From Chrysomallon squamiferum (taxonomy: Eukaryota > Mollusca > Gastropoda > Neomphalida > Peltospiridae), in assembly GCA_012295275.1 (NCBI GenBank), contig CM022669.1, forward strand, positions 17,940,672 to 18,004,671: a DNA stretch of 64,000 nucleotides, written 5' to 3'. Under the pieces are notes generated by a model. The model did not search any database and was not told the origin of the DNA. It worked only from the letters and a program-made list of their open reading frames with translations. How positions within the stretch are numbered: the stretch's first letter is position 1; every line of letters starts with the position of its first letter. Made by a program: the position numbers and the translations under genes. Positions 22,872-36,790 of the stretch are shown here, one piece after another.

Positions 22872-24700
22872 CCGATGTAAATGAGACATAAACTGTATTG
22901 TATTCTGAACTGTACAGGAATATTATTCATTGTTCAGTTAGTACGTATTGATCTGAACGCTCAGTTCATAATTTATATGATTTCATAATTTAAGAATTCG
23001 CTGTAAACCATCCCACCTAAATGTGTAATTTTTCTCGTGTCTAATTTTCGTACGTGTTTCTGTTGTTATTGGAATACAATATGCTGTGAGATTTCGATAA
23101 ACTGATGAAAGTTGTCGTTTGGAATTAAAACATTTAAGGATATCGTTATAAATTCGCGATAATTTTGTGGTCAAGGATTTAAACATTTAAGGATGTCGGC
23201 GAAAACCCTACGAAAATTTATGGGCCGGAATTTAAACTGATCAAAGTTGTGTAACACGTTTTAAGTTTTTTAAAGACACAATAAAACTTATAATTGTTGG
23301 TGAAAATGAAGAAGTAAGAGCTTCAGGACTAAGTGATTGCAATACAAAAAAAAAAAAAAGAAAGTGAAAGTCTACTAAGTATTAAGAATAAAAACTTGGA
23401 CGCGTCAATATTTTGTTTATTTATTTAAAGAAAGGCAACTATAACGTTTGTATTTGACTGCGTGGAATACGGATTTTTATTTAAGGACAAGAGTTTGTGT
23501 GCACTGCATCAGACGCTAGCATGGAATTTTAAATACAAATACAGGTAAATTAATTTTGTAGTTATTTTTTGATGATTGTGTATATAAATATTTCGTTCTT
23601 CTGTTCCTCCTCCTACTCATCGTCATCATTACAGTAATCATCATCATCCTCGTCTTTCCAACTTAATATTAACGACGGTAACAACGATACTAATGTGTTG
23701 ATGTTCTTGCTTTTGACAGTAGTGATAGTGGTAGCAGCAGCAGTAATAGTAGTTGTTGTAAAAGAAGTAGAAGGAGTTAAAAAAAAAAAAAAAAATGGTA
23801 GTAAACGTAAAAGTAGTTGTAGTAGTAGCAGATTAGTAAAAAGAGTTTTAAAATATTTTTATAAATTTTTTATTTAAACGCAAAATAAAGCGAGATATCA
23901 GGTGTTTGTTTTAAATATTTATTTATTTATTGTTATTATTAGTAGTAGTATTAGTAGTATTTTTTAGTATTATTTATTAATTTTTTTTAAATTAATATAT
24001 TCATTTCTTTTTAAAAAATTTATTTATTTATCTATTTATTTATTTATTAGTATTTCTATTAAAATTAGTCATTATTTTATTATTTTTATTTTATTTTATT
24101 TACTTATTTTATTTTGTTATTTATTTATTATATATTTTTTAATTTATCTTCATTTTTTTGTTTTTTTATTTTCTTCATTTTGTGTTGTTTTTGTTCAATT
24201 TTCCCCCTTTTTTTTTTTTTTTTTTTTCATTTTCTGTTTTATTATTATCATTTTTTTTTTTTTTTCCTCTTGACAATTGATTAATATAACAGTAAATTGC
24301 GCAAAAGCAACAGGTAGAAAAACGCCCAGTTTTCCTCTGGAGCTGTACAAGTTTATATTGTTGTCCTAAATCGATTTACGACGAATTTTCAGCAGATCGA
24401 TGCGGTTTCGTGAATGCCGTGTTCAAACATCTGTCGTCAGTTTTCGTGCCACACTACATTTAACTACTGGACACACCCAGATCTCCCCGTGCGAGCTGCA
24501 TCACTAATACGCTGAAATCATTTTTATTTATATATCGATGAAGCAAACGTAGACTGGCATAACTTACTAAGCATGAGTTTTTTTTGTTTTTAAATAATTA
24601 AAAAAATGTATGTGTTATTTTATATTACAAGATCTGTCTATAGTTTCTGAAGCTCATTACCGATGATGTCTTAGTTTGGATGTTTCTGTTTTACTGTTAG
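22872..24700. other. Non-coding interval with two GC-richer islands
   Basis: Contains unique DNA near 23000-23560, ending in 'acag' with gtaaat (a possible untranslated-exon donor near 23545), T/A-rich repeats at 23900-24280 and a balanced unique stretch at 24290-24520. The islands could be untranslated first exons or regulatory DNA. Nothing proves it. Confidence 0.25.
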
Positions 24701-24756
24701 AGATATGTACATACTTTATCATACATACACATATATATATATAAACACTGATACGT

Positions 24757-24890
<134 letters not shown>

Positions 24891-26165
24891 CTTCATAAAA
24901 GAAAACTTCTAGTGATTAAAAATAATAGTAATTTATAAAATATCTAGGCTATTTTCTGTCACATTTCTGTTAATATACTGATGATTAATATATGAGATTA
25001 AAACCTTAGTCTAATGATGTATTTAGTGACCGATATTACAGACATTTTGTATACTCTCAAGTTTTCCTGTTTCTGCTAATGCTAAAATATAACAATAAAA
25101 CAATATACAACAATAAATCAATGCACTGAGACTGTCATTTCCTTGATCAAAATATATTATTCAGCTATACATATAGACAACTGCAAAGTTCTGCATCCTC
25201 AGTCTGTCGGAAATTTGTTAATTTTTCAATATACGAAATGAAGTCACGAAAAGAAAAAGAAGAAAAAAAAACCCCAAAAAACCCCACCTCCAAGCGTTCT
25301 GACGAGTACATATTTTAATGATTATAACTTTATTATTACTAAAGAATGTTCGCCATAATATATATATATATATATTATTTTTCAGAATCATATGAAATTA
25401 TATTAAATTTTAACATTAGACGTATTGACTTCTAACTCAACATTCTTTTTGCTGCTTGTCTTAGTGTACTGGGAATAAAGTCGGCCGAATATTAATTAAT
25501 AATACCAACATATGTGCTTTATATCTTGCGAACGATCTCTGTATACGGCACATTTGTAGTAAATATTCAGACATTGTTATTAGTTTTTATGTTTTTAACT
25601 TATGTAAAATGAGTCAATACGACCTAAATGCCAACACAGTGAAGAAAATGTGTACATGTGTTCATTTTTCTGCTTCGTTACATTTTGCAGCTGGTGAATC
25701 TTTTATTCATCACGTTTTCATTTTTCTTTTTGAATTTATCATATTTTTCAATTTTATTTCGTTATGGACACTTACATGTAATAACTTATATAGAAACAGT
25801 CATTTATTATTGCTTATGATTTTCTAAATTTTGTACATCGTGTTGTGTAATGTTTGAAACTGAAACTGGATATTACTTTTTGATCCATTACCTATATATT
25901 TTGCATACATACGCAACAATACATGCATATTTATGAACACAAAAATAGATGTTTAGACACATATAGACACACATACATACATGCATCCATGCATGCATAC
26001 ATAGACATAAGCACTTTCATTTACACATATACACACACACATCCACACAGACATACACATGAATGATTTTGTATTATTTGAATACGGAAAAATTAATTAT
26101 ACGTCTGTTTTGTTTTGCTTTTATGGTGTTTATTTTTTTTTCTTTCTTCGTCATCATCATCAACA

Positions 26166-26322
26166 TAATAATAATAATAATAATAATAATAAAATAATAA
26201 TAATAATAATAATAATTGTTATTATCATTATTATAATTATCATCATCATCATCATCATCATTTTATTATTATTATCATCATTATTATCATTATTATTATT
26301 ATCATTATAATCATCATCATCA

Positions 26323-26362
<40 letters not shown>

Positions 26363-26365
26363 TAC
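26166..26365. repeat. (AAT)n / (ATC)n / (ATT)n trinucleotide block
   Basis: About 200 bases of AAT units changing to ATC and ATT units. Confidence 0.95.
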
Positions 26366-26937
26366 TACTATTTTAAATCTTGAATAATTTCCTCCCAACA
26401 AAAAGACCATTCCATCTTAACAAAATTTTTCTTCTTTTTTTTCCTATTGAGAAAAAAATTACCACTGATACTAAATTTCTTTTATAAACAACAAAGTCGT
26501 ATGGGTATTCTTCCACCAAAAGATGCTCAATTCACGGTTTCACATGGAACAATCTGTCGAAATAACCTTCGACAATCTTTGGGCTGCATGCATCTATTAT
26601 TTACTCACCGCTCGATCTAATTTTCCACATTTCTATTGGCAACGTGTAGTCAGCCTGCCGTGGCGATGAATTAATAATAAGTTCGGTAACTGTTAATTAA
26701 AACTCAGGTATGTATCTTTGTGCTTGGTTAAGAAGTCGCTGCCAGAGCAAGTTCAGGTGAATGTAGCTTAGAAATATCTCGTTGTAAGTATGCGTTTCAT
26801 TTTCTTTTTTCTTTTCTTTTCTTTTTTTTTTGTTTTTTTTTGTTGTAGAATATGCGTGGTGTTTATTTCAACCTGTAAGTTTGAACGTAGTTTGAACGTA
26901 ACTCTATTTTCAGTTTATGTGTACATTAAACTATGCA

Positions 26938-26939
<2 letters not shown>

Positions 26940-26970
<31 letters not shown>

Positions 26971-27011
26971 CATGAAAATAATAATAATAATAATAATAAT
27001 AATAATCATAA

Positions 27012-27047
<36 letters not shown>

Positions 27048-27100
27048 GGTGATGATAATAATAAAATAATAATGATGATGATAATGATGATGATAACTGA
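26940..27100. repeat. (AAT)n and (GAT)n trinucleotide block
   Basis: Nearly pure AAT repeats with short breaks, ending in GAT units. Confidence 0.95.
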
Positions 27101-27628
27101 AGATGCTGCACTCAGAGAATCTTATACACATACCGAGTTTTCACGATAATCGTTTATCTGAATTTATTATTCTTATAATTACTACTATTTTCACCTGCAT
27201 ATGTTTTCGCCCCATTATCTACCTTTGTATGTGTTTTTTTGCGTATTATCAAGTGTATGTTTGTGTGTGTCATTCTGAGTATTTTTAAATGTGTGTTTGT
27301 GTTTGTGTGTGTATAAGCGTGAATGAGTATCTCAAACGTGACTCAGATAGAACACTTCGACAAAGTTCTAGGTAGATTTAAGTGATTTTGATGACACTAA
27401 TATATGTCCATTTTTTAAAAAGACAATTTCAAAAGTTATGTTTTGATCTTCTTCTTCTGTTCTTTACCTAAACTGTTCATTCATTTACGATTAAAACTGT
27501 GCCAGCTGTATAGTTAAATAAAACATTTCTCATTTCATGTAATTAAAGATTTTATAATATTTTCTTTTGAACATGATGACAGTAATACACATGCACATTC
27601 AGAGAAGAAATAAACTTTTCCTTGAAAA

Positions 27629-27630
<2 letters not shown>

Positions 27631-27673
<43 letters not shown>

Positions 27674-27948
27674 TGTCTTCTCTTTCTCTCATTTTTCTTG
27701 TCTTCTCTTTCTCTCTCTCTATCTTCTGTCTCTCTCTCTCTTTTCTCTCTCTTCATTTTTCTGTATTAATTTCTATGTTTCTAATTAAAATACTACTTTT
27801 TACTATTATTATTGTTATTATTATTATTGTTGTTGTTGTTATTATTATTATTTATGAATCAGTATTTGTTAATTTAAAATAATCAAACCTTTGCTATATT
27901 TACTGATTTAAATATAAAAAAAAAATATTTTCCTCATTCGGTCTGTTT

Positions 27949-28040
<92 letters not shown>
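27631..28040. repeat. Two (CT)n microsatellites with (ATT)n between
   Basis: CT tracts at 27631-27760 (interrupted) and about 27950-28039 (pure), separated by (ATT)n/(GTT)n near 27810-27855. Confidence 0.95.
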
Positions 28041-28042
<2 letters not shown>

Positions 28043-28380
28043 AAACGTCAAACAACTATATAGGAAAAGAGAAACTCTTTGTTCCAGCTATGTAGACGTT
28101 ACATGCGTCTTATTTTCAAACACGCAACAATCAAAATGCAACCTTGCCACTTCACAATGCCTGTTTACGATGGTGTTTTTGTTAGTCAGCTGTGTTATTC
28201 ATGACAAGCAGTGTTCTGTTTTACCACTGCAAGACGATACCGTTACAACGACATTACGTTTTTCTTGTAAATTTAGATAAACAAAAAAAGCTAAAAAATC
28301 TTTCTTTACAAATATTTAACACCTTTTTGTTGTCGTTGTTGTTGTTTTTTCTTTTTTCTTCCTCTTCTTTTAATCATCAT

Positions 28381-28480
28381 ATTCATTGTGAAAATAACAA
28401 TTATAATAATGATAATAATAATAACAATTATAATTGTAATAATAATAAAACAAAAATAATAATAATAACAATAACAATAA

Positions 28481-28513
<33 letters not shown>

Positions 28514-28530
28514 TATTATTATTATTATTA
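28381..28530. repeat. (AAT)n running into (ATT)n
   Basis: AAT repeats switch to ATT near 28512, giving an inverted repeat capable of a hairpin. (GT)n follows at 28760-28860. Confidence 0.9.
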
Positions 28531-28773
28531 AATTTCATTATCGTAATAGCAGAAATAGTAGCAGTTAGAATATTTATAGTGATAGTAATAGATATAGTTG
28601 TAATATAGTTAGAAGCAGTAGTGTGGTAATAATAGTAGTAATATAAATAGTTATAGTAGTAATATAAATAGTAGAATGTGCAATGTGTTTACATAAGCGT
28701 ATAGGATGTGTTCATCGTCCATGTAGTTTTAGCATCTGCATGGTGAATGTAGAAATCTCTTTGTGTGTGAGTG

Positions 28774-28804
<31 letters not shown>

Positions 28805-29453
28805 GTGTGTGTTTGTCTGTGTGTGTATGTGTGTTTGTGTGTGTGTGTGTGTCTGTGTGTACGATGCAGTAATTAAAAACAAATGAAAGATCAAACGGAA
28901 TAGTCTACAGCCCTTCCAGTAATAGTATAATTACCATCGTCGTTGTCATCATAATCATTTATTTATTTATTTATTTGCTTATTTATATGTGTTCGTCTGG
29001 TTATTTACTTACGTTATATTATTTATTTATTTTTTAATATTATTATATAATTTTCCTTTTTTTTTGTTTTGTTATTTATTTATTAATATTATGTTTTTAT
29101 AGCCTGTTTATATATTTATTTATTATTATTTATTATTATTTATTTATTTATAAGCGTTCGTCTGTTTATTCATATGTTTGTTCATCTATTTATTTATTTA
29201 CGGTTTTATTTATTTACAGATATGGATACTGCACTTTTTCAAAACTGAGAGATTTGGTGATTTACTTAGGAATGATTAAGTAGGCTAACAGAAACAAAGG
29301 TAAGTACAGCTGAAGTTAATTTCACGTATGAACGGACACGCACATGGTAAAATTATTATTATTATTATTATTTTTTTTTTTTTTTTTTTTTTTTTTTGAA
29401 TGTCTTCACTTCTTTGTAATTAACAGAACAAATGAATTACAATTTATGGCGTA

Positions 29454-29501
<48 letters not shown>

Positions 29502-29509
29502 ATAAGTGA

Positions 29510-29840
29510 CATATCTTATGGACAGCAGATTTCGCACGTGTTCCGTCTACCATTTGAAAGAGGGCGCCACTAAGCGTCTGAAATGGTACGGAGTTACTAA
29601 AAATAGGTGTCAGCTTTACGTTTGGACAAGCGCGCAGTTTTGTGATAGCCACAGACGATGTTTTCCGTAGACAAGCCCGTGATAAATAATCAATGATTTC
29701 AAAATCGATTCTTGTAAGGAAACCATTCTGGTGCAGTGTATACTTTATTACCATTCTTTTGTGGGTACGGCTATGCAGACGGCATGTTATTGTGATATAT
29801 ATGTACGATTTGAAACAATCATCACCATGCACCTTACCCC
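29510..29840. other. GC-richer unique island, unassigned
   Basis: About 330 bases of balanced, non-repetitive sequence (includes gggcgccac and gcgcgcag words) between microsatellites. Open frames exist on both strands but none has a recognisable domain. It may be regulatory or an untranslated exon. Confidence 0.25.
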
Positions 29841-29944
29841 CCCAAAAAATAAATATAAATTTTTATTATTTTTTATAAACTTTTTTTCATAATTTTTTTG
29901 TTTGTTTGTTTCTTTATTTTATTATTGTTATTGTTATTGTTATT

Positions 29945-29946
<2 letters not shown>

Positions 29947-30027
<81 letters not shown>

Positions 30028-30040
30028 ATTATTATTATTA
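29947..30040. repeat. (AAT)n-(ATT)n perfect inverted repeat
   Basis: About 13 AAT units are followed directly by about 13 ATT units, so the two halves are complementary over ~40 bases with almost no loop. Confidence 0.9.
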
Positions 30041-30310
30041 AATGAATTCCAAAATAGGTGAGTACAATTCTAATATTTATGTATTTATGTAAACGGAAAA
30101 AAAATCTGAAATTAATAACAATTATTTTATGGATCACAACAGTACTGGTTTAAGTTCAAGTTAAAAAATAATAATAGTAGTAGTAGTAGTAATAATAATT
30201 AATAAATAAATAAATAAATAAAACGACTAAATAAATAAACAACAACAGCAGCAACAACAATAACAACAATATTAATTATTGTACTGGTAAATATATTGTT
30301 TTATGTCAGG

Positions 30311-30344
<34 letters not shown>

Positions 30345-31072
30345 GTAATCAAATATATGCTTATTTATTAAATATACAATATAACATCATTACTAATATA
30401 CATTATTCAGTCTGTAACAACAAATTAACTATTCATAATTTCAACAATACCAGTAACTAATGTGAAATAAACAGATGTGTATATTAGTTTATGACACCCT
30501 AGAATATCTTAATAATAAAGCTGTTACAATGTACTTTCCAGTCAGTCTTTATTTTATTTAATAATACAACAAAAGAAAGCATGCTGTAATACATCATGGG
30601 TTACTCTTTTTGTCAACAGCAAGCCATCTTTTAATTTAGTTTTTTCCAATAATAAAGTAAAATAAAAATGAGCAGCTGGTTGGAATTGTAAAAATTATGA
30701 CTAATACAGTGAATATTATCATTTAATGAAATTACATTTATTGTTTTTGTCATTGTCAGCTGTTCATCTTTATTGTTGTATTTCATATTAGTCTACACAG
30801 TGATGTTATAGAAATATGTAGAGTGCTTTTATTCTTTGTACATGTCTTCTTGTATGCTATCTGAATGAGATATATATATATATACTTACCTATGTATATG
30901 TATAAATAGTATGTATATCTGTTTATCTATCCACCTATCTATCTATCCATCTTCTTTCTATCTGTCTGTCTGACTGTCTGTCTGTTTTCTGTTTATCTGC
31001 AATGCTAGTAACATCCAGTACAGACTGTTGATGTTTGGTTCCCATTTCAAACAGCTAATTAATTAGGGGAAA

Positions 31073-31269
31073 CTGGGGACTGATGAGCCGTTTTTAAGAT
31101 ATTTGGCCATTTCACCCAAACCTTGATGGCTAATGACTGAAAACCTGTTGATGCTTATAGATCTGTTATTAGTCTTGATTACAGTACAGAGTTTGATAGA
31201 TTGCCTTCAATAACATTGTTGTAGGAAACACTTTTGTGAGTGGGTCTGTGATGGCTCATCAGGCCCCAG
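31073..31269. mobile_element. Possible short inverted-repeat element
   Basis: CTGGGGACTGATGAGCC at 31073-31089 pairs with its complement at 31253-31269 (16 of 17 match). A further CCAATGAGCC at 31279-31288 pairs with GGCTCATTGG at 31511-31520. Nested inverted repeats suggest a decayed DNA transposon. The open frame 31282-31596 shows no transposase motif that I recognise. Confidence 0.35.
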
Positions 31270-31596
31270 GGTAAGGGACCAATGAGCCACCCTTTTTGGT
31301 TAGCTCTGCTGAGAAGAAACCAGTGTCTGTCTTCTGTTCTTTCTTTTCAGACATTCTTTTTACACCAGATTCAGCACTCTAGTCTATCCAGAAGAAAAGT
31401 AATACCAGTAAATAATTATCTGTCATATAACATTGATTTTATAGCAATATATTCCCCTGAAATGCTGTGGGATTCAAGGAGTTACCTGCCTGTGGGACCC
31501 CATAGAAAATGGCTCATTGGTTCACAACATCACTTTCATTATGTTAGCCCAGTGTACCAGAGAACCACATGGTTGATCAACTTAAACTGTATTTAA

Positions 31597-33153
31597 AAGT
31601 CAAAAGAAATTACTAACAAAAAACACAAACCTTTACAGGATCTATGAAATATGTATTATTGCCTTAATATTAAATTATAACCAGAACACAAAACAATTAC
31701 TCAAGGTAGCCAAAAATGATCTTTTTAACTGGTGTGTTGATGGACTGTTCAAAAGATCTCTAAACAATATGGCTGAAGTTCACATGTTTAATAGCTGCAC
31801 TGATGGTGATGAGATGTCACCACCATTAATGCAGTCAGAAGTTTAAGGAGTGGCTGAAAGATCCTATCTGAGTTTTCCCAATTTCTGCTAAATTCATATT
31901 ATTTACATAAGTGTACACACAAGTATATCATTTACTATTAAGTAACAGATCAGAATAAAAGAGTTAACATAATAATAATAATCTTTACCAAATGATCCCA
32001 CTTTGCTTCTGCCAGGGGAATTACGCCCTCCAAAAGTCAAAGTCCTGTGTCAGTTAGACCATCCCATTCTGTCCTGCTTGTAGGTATATTAAATTAAAAA
32101 GAATTTTGGTCATCAGCAAGAATGATTGAAAATCCTTTAAACAAGGTCCTATCAGTATCTTAATACATATGACTGTTAGTCTGTGTGGGTGTGATATTGT
32201 CTTCTATGCAATGAAGTCATGTATTTACTTGTAATGTTATACTGAATACATACACACACATGTAAAAGTTATGTATTATTAAATACATAAATGCCAACTG
32301 TTAAGATATTTGGATTCTTATCGCAGTGGCTGTATTGATTATTAAACTATTTAGCTTTAGTCTGTTAGGAACATTCATTCATAATGTAATAGTATGAGTG
32401 TGTGTGTGTGTATAAGTGTGTTGACCAGATCTGTATAATGTGCTATAAAATAAAATAAAAAAATAATAGTGATGATTATGATGATAATGATCATAGTCAA
32501 AATATTAATATAATAATAATAATAATAATAATAAAAAATAATAATAATAATATTAAAAAAAAAAAAATAGCAATACTAATAATTTCAGCAAAGCAGGAAG
32601 AAATAGGAACTTCCATTTTTTAAAATGGAGTAAACTGCAGACAAATTGACCCATAATGCATGCAATGAAGCAAGAAATATTTTTTACTCAGATACATATT
32701 TTTATTTATATTTTTATACTGAACACTAAAATTGTAATATGTGAGGACAACACAGCAAGAGACAAAACATTCTAATCTCAAACAACTGGCCACTGTTTGA
32801 CAAGTACAAGTTAGAGTTAGTGATTTTTAAAACAAAAATAAAAAAATTATATCCAGGCAGGAAAATTAATACTACTACTTTTGATAAACTGAAAATGGGG
32901 AGAAGGCTGATGTGGGAAATATTCTAATGGCAGCATAGATGAGATTTGATCCAGAAACCATCTGTGCTTCAAGACATGTCAGTAGCATAAAACTATTAGA
33001 ACATTTTGTTTCTCAGTCTTTTGGCTAGTTTTAGAAAACGATATTTCAGTAAGTCAGATATGAAAGTTGCATTATATACTGGAATTGAACTCAAAACCTA
33101 CCATTCTTCAAGTTAACTACTTAACCAATAAACCTCTGTCTGTAATATATAAT

Positions 33154-33185
<32 letters not shown>

Positions 33186-33584
33186 GTTTCTCTTGCAACC
33201 TTTCTATGTGAGTTCTACCAAACTGTATTTCGTGTGAATTTCTCTCTATAAATGAGAAATAAAAATTTCCTTTATTGATTGTGTGTGAGTAACATGGAGT
33301 AGAAACCATTGTAGAGCAGTTCTCTGGTTGTTAAATGAAACAGCTGTTACTAACACTTATAGCACAGAAACACCAATGTTTAATAATTAGGTTGTAAGCT
33401 AGTAACAGTATCCATACTTTTATATCTTAATTACACACAACCTTTCTTCATAGTTTTCTTACTGTTTTAATGAGGATTAAAAGTTTTCAGTTTTTGTATT
33501 GGTGGGCGATGTTATGTTTCAGTTGCTGACAGAAACTTTGATGAATTCAAATAATATATTTTATACTTGATTTAGCAAATGGCG
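31597..33584. other. Unique AT-rich DNA upstream of ADGRV1
   Basis: Mostly unique sequence with a small (AAT)n block near 32510-32570 and (TA)n at 33165-33185. I see no exon. Confidence 0.45.
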
Positions 33585-33652
33585 GTGGTTGGTGCTTTCC
33601 TGCTGTATGTGGGAAGGTTCATATTAAAGATCCCTTCCTGCTAATTTCAAGA
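33585..33652 (+). repeat. Degenerate dispersed repeat (mollusc-type)
   Basis: Contains 'ctgtatgtgggaaggttcat', 'aaagatccct' and 'ctgctaat', the core words of an interspersed repeat I recall from molluscan genomes. Related fragments lie at 37581, 54531 and 58654. Confidence 0.45.
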
Positions 33653-33879
33653 ATTCAGTTATTGTCAGTTAACAACTGTTGTTATATAAAATGTGCTAGG
33701 ATGGGAGGTCATTAAGCATTCAGTAAATCATTCAGCAATGTTTCTAGAACCAGACTTCAAAGATGATCATTTTGTTAAGTTTATCAACACATTTAAAATA
33801 AACAGTTGCTAACTGTGAAATCTGTGGTAGTAATAGTAGTTCTTACTGTCCCAGTAATATAAGATACCAGTTAGTGACA

Positions 33880-34160
33880 ATGATGTAAACTACTAGTTAG
33901 TGATAGTCACACTGATGTAAAATACTAGTTAGTGATAGTCACAATAATGTAAAAAATACTAGTTAGTGATAGTCACAGTGATGTAAAATACTAATCAGTG
34001 ATAGTCACAGTGATGTAAAATACTAATCAGTGATGTAAAATACTAATCAGTGATGTAAAACACTAGTTAGTGATAATCACAGTGATGTAAAATACTAATT
34101 AGTGATAATCACACTGATGTAAAATACTAATCAGTGATGTAAAACACTAGTTAGTGACTT
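33880..34160. repeat. Tandem repeats of ~25-40 bp
   Basis: About nine units built from 'tgatgtaaaatacta', 'gttagtgatagtcaca' and 'atcag', with two unit lengths mixed. Confidence 0.85.
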
Positions 34161-34559
34161 TGACATCTTTTAATCATAATGATGAATGGCAGCACATAAT
34201 TTAATCATGGCCAGATATTATTTTTTTCATTTTTATGACAGAAATGATATATTATATCATAACTTTACTACTGTTATAATACATATCACCTTATTTAATG
34301 AGTTAGTGTCAGAAACTCAACTAGTATGTGTAATGATATAGGCCAGTTCTGTATTTTTTTAGTAAAGAGTATTTATGTTAAATACTTTTTATGTGATAAT
34401 TTTATTTTTACAGTTTTACTGTTAGTATTATCATGTACTGCTTAGATGTGCATTATTTTCTTGTTACTGTTTTATTATTAAGGATAATATTAATATATTT
34501 ATTATTATTGTTTTTGTTGTTGTTATATCACAGTTATAATTATTATCATTGTTTTTTCT

Positions 34560-34764
34560 ATCTGTTAATTGTCTTTTATTATTAATGATATTATTATTAT
34601 TATTATTACCAATATATTATTATTATTATTACTATAATTATTATTATTATTATTATTGCTATTATTATTAATACAATATTGTTATTATTATTACCAATAT
34701 TATTATTATTATTATTATTTTGCTATTATTATTAATAAAATAGTTATTATTATTACTATTATTA

Positions 34765-34803
<39 letters not shown>

Positions 34804-34858
34804 CATTATCATCATCATCATCATCATCATTATTATTATTATTATTATTGTTATCATT

Positions 34859-34923
<65 letters not shown>

Positions 34924-34935
34924 CATTATAATTAT
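34560..34935. repeat. (ATT)n/(ATC)n block just before the ADGRV1 start exon
   Basis: Nearly 380 bases of ATT and ATC units end 6 bases before the acceptor-like 'attttcag' that precedes the ATG at 34942. Confidence 0.95.
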
Positions 34936-34941
34936 TTTCAG

Positions 34942-35109
34942 ATGTATATACTGTGCTTTCTGGTGTTGATGTGTTGTGTTGACAGTGGTTGGACGAATGT
35001 TGAAGTGAGTTTTATTGACACTATGCTGGTTGTCAACGAAGGGGATCAGTTTACTGTTCGCTTGCAGACAAAGGGACAGGTTACTAAGGAACTGGTTGCC
35101 ATAGTTTCC
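34942..35109 (+). CDS. ADGRV1: ADGRV1 exon 1: signal peptide and start of Calx-beta 1
   Basis: MYILCFLVLMCCVDSG is a signal peptide, followed by the first Calx-beta strands (VVNEGDQFTVRL). The ATG follows an acceptor-like AG directly, so upstream untranslated exons are likely. 56 codons, phase 0 out, gtaagt donor. Confidence 0.85.
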
Positions 35110-35239
35110 GTAAGTGTTTGTTAGAAGTGATTAAGAAAATATTATCTATGAAAATATTATCTAGTGAATAAACAGCAATGTGAAATGAAATAAAATATAA
35201 TGAAAAAATATGATGAAATGAAATGAACTGATGAATTGA

Positions 35240-35375
35240 AATTAAAATTAAAATTAAAATTAAAATTAAAATTAAAATTTCAGTTAAAATTTCAATTAAA
35301 ATTTCAATTAAAATTAAAAATTAAAATTAAAATTAAAATTAAAATTAAAATTAAAATTAAAAAATAATTAAAATT
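35240..35375. repeat. (AAATTA)n hexamer repeat in intron 1
   Basis: About 20 copies of AAATTA with a few substituted units. Confidence 0.9.
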
Positions 35376-35544
35376 AAAATTAATTTCATTTCATTCAATC
35401 AAAATTTAATTCACTTTAATACAAAATAAAATATGACATAAATATCACAAATCACAAGTAATCAAAATACAAAATAATTAAAAACAATACTATGTAATTA
35501 TTTTCTAATTAACCTGCCCATATTATCATTCATTCTTCCTGTAG

Positions 35545-35790
35545 GTTCAAAGTGACATAGGCAAAGACTTCATAGGAGACACACAGGTAGCTCGGTTTAT
35601 GCCAAATGATGTGGACACTGTCAATGTCACATTCACTGTCAGAGATGACGATGAGGCCGAGGGTGATGAGATTTTCATCCTGTACATGGTCCTGGCAGGC
35701 AGCATGCCAGCCAGCATAGGTGAACCCAGAGAATCAAAAGTGAAAATTTTAGCCAATGATGACGCTTTCGGAGTGTTTGGCTTTGTTGGT
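35545..35790 (+). CDS. ADGRV1: ADGRV1 exon 2: rest of Calx-beta 1
   Basis: 82 codons, phase 0/0. Contains VRDDDEAEGDEIFIL (the acidic Ca2+-binding and E-x-F signature) and the terminal LANDDAFGVFGF linker. gtaagt donor. Confidence 0.92.
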
Positions 35791-35819
35791 GTAAGTATTA
35801 GGTTTTTTAGTCTTTGCTG

Positions 35820-35996
35820 TTTATTTGTTTGTTTATTTATTTATTTATTTATTAGTTTGTTTATTTATTTATTTATTAGTTTGCTTGTTTATTTATTTAT
35901 TTATTTATTATTTAGTTTGTTTATTTATTTATTTATTTATTTACTTATTTATTTATTAGTTTGTTTATTTATTTATTTATTAGTTTATTTTATTTT

Positions 35997-36031
<35 letters not shown>

Positions 36032-36253
36032 TTTGTTAGTTTGTCAGTTAATTAATTTATTTATTTATTTATTTATTTGTTAATTAATTAATATATTAAT
36101 TTATTAATTTATTTATTTATTTATTAGTTTGTTACTTAATTACTTAATTTATTTGTTTATCTGTATATATTTGTTAATTAATTAATTAATATTTATTTAT
36201 TTATGTTTGTTAATTAATTTACATATATTTATTTATTCAGGTATTTAGTTAGT

Positions 36254-36284
<31 letters not shown>

Positions 36285-36290
36285 TTTTTC
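35820..36290. repeat. (TTTA)n microsatellite in intron 2
   Basis: About 470 bases of TTTA with TTTG, TTAG and TTAA variants, filling most of the intron. Confidence 0.95.
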
Positions 36291-36483
36291 ATTTAAGTTG
36301 GGTTTTTTCGTTGAAATATTTATTTAATTGTAATTATTTGTCTGTCTTTCTGCATATCTCTCTGTAATTCATCCATCTGCCAGTTTTCTGTCTATCAAAT
36401 TATCCGTCTGCTTTTCTGTTATTCTGTCAGTCTAACCACTATGTCAGTATAAATCATTATGATTGTCTTTTATGTTCTGCTAG

Positions 36484-36585
36484 GCATCCCCTGTGGAAGT
36501 GCCTGAACTGAGCTACACGTCTGTTAAAGAAGTGAAAATTAAACGCACAAAAGGAACCGTTGGAGAAGTTACTCTTCATTTTCTG
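36484..36585 (+). CDS. ADGRV1: ADGRV1 exon 3: Calx-beta 2, first part
   Basis: 34 codons, phase 0/0. ASPVEVPELSYTSVKEVKI then KRTKGTVGEVTLHFL, the typical V-x-R-x-x-G-T-x-G-x-V strand pair. Confidence 0.9.
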
Positions 36586-36659
36586 GTGAGTGTTCATTAT
36601 AAGACAGATGCACATACTCACACAAAGATGAACAGACACGTACACATGCAAGAGCAGGT

Positions 36660-36730
36660 ATTACAACACACACATACACACACACATACACCCCCCCCAG
36701 ACAAACGCACACAGACACACACACACACAT

Positions 36731-36761
<31 letters not shown>

Positions 36762-36790
36762 CACACAACACACACATGCACACTCACACT
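36660..36790. repeat. (CA)n microsatellite in intron 3
   Basis: About 130 bases of CA repeat broken by a C8 run. Confidence 0.95.

Noticed and set aside
29437-29832. Minus-strand 131-codon open frame
   Set aside because: One end is (ATT)n repeat and the unique part has no recognisable domain; treated as unassigned island.
31282-31596. 104-codon open frame
   Set aside because: Overlaps inverted-repeat DNA, lacks any transposase or other motif, and codon use looks like non-coding DNA.
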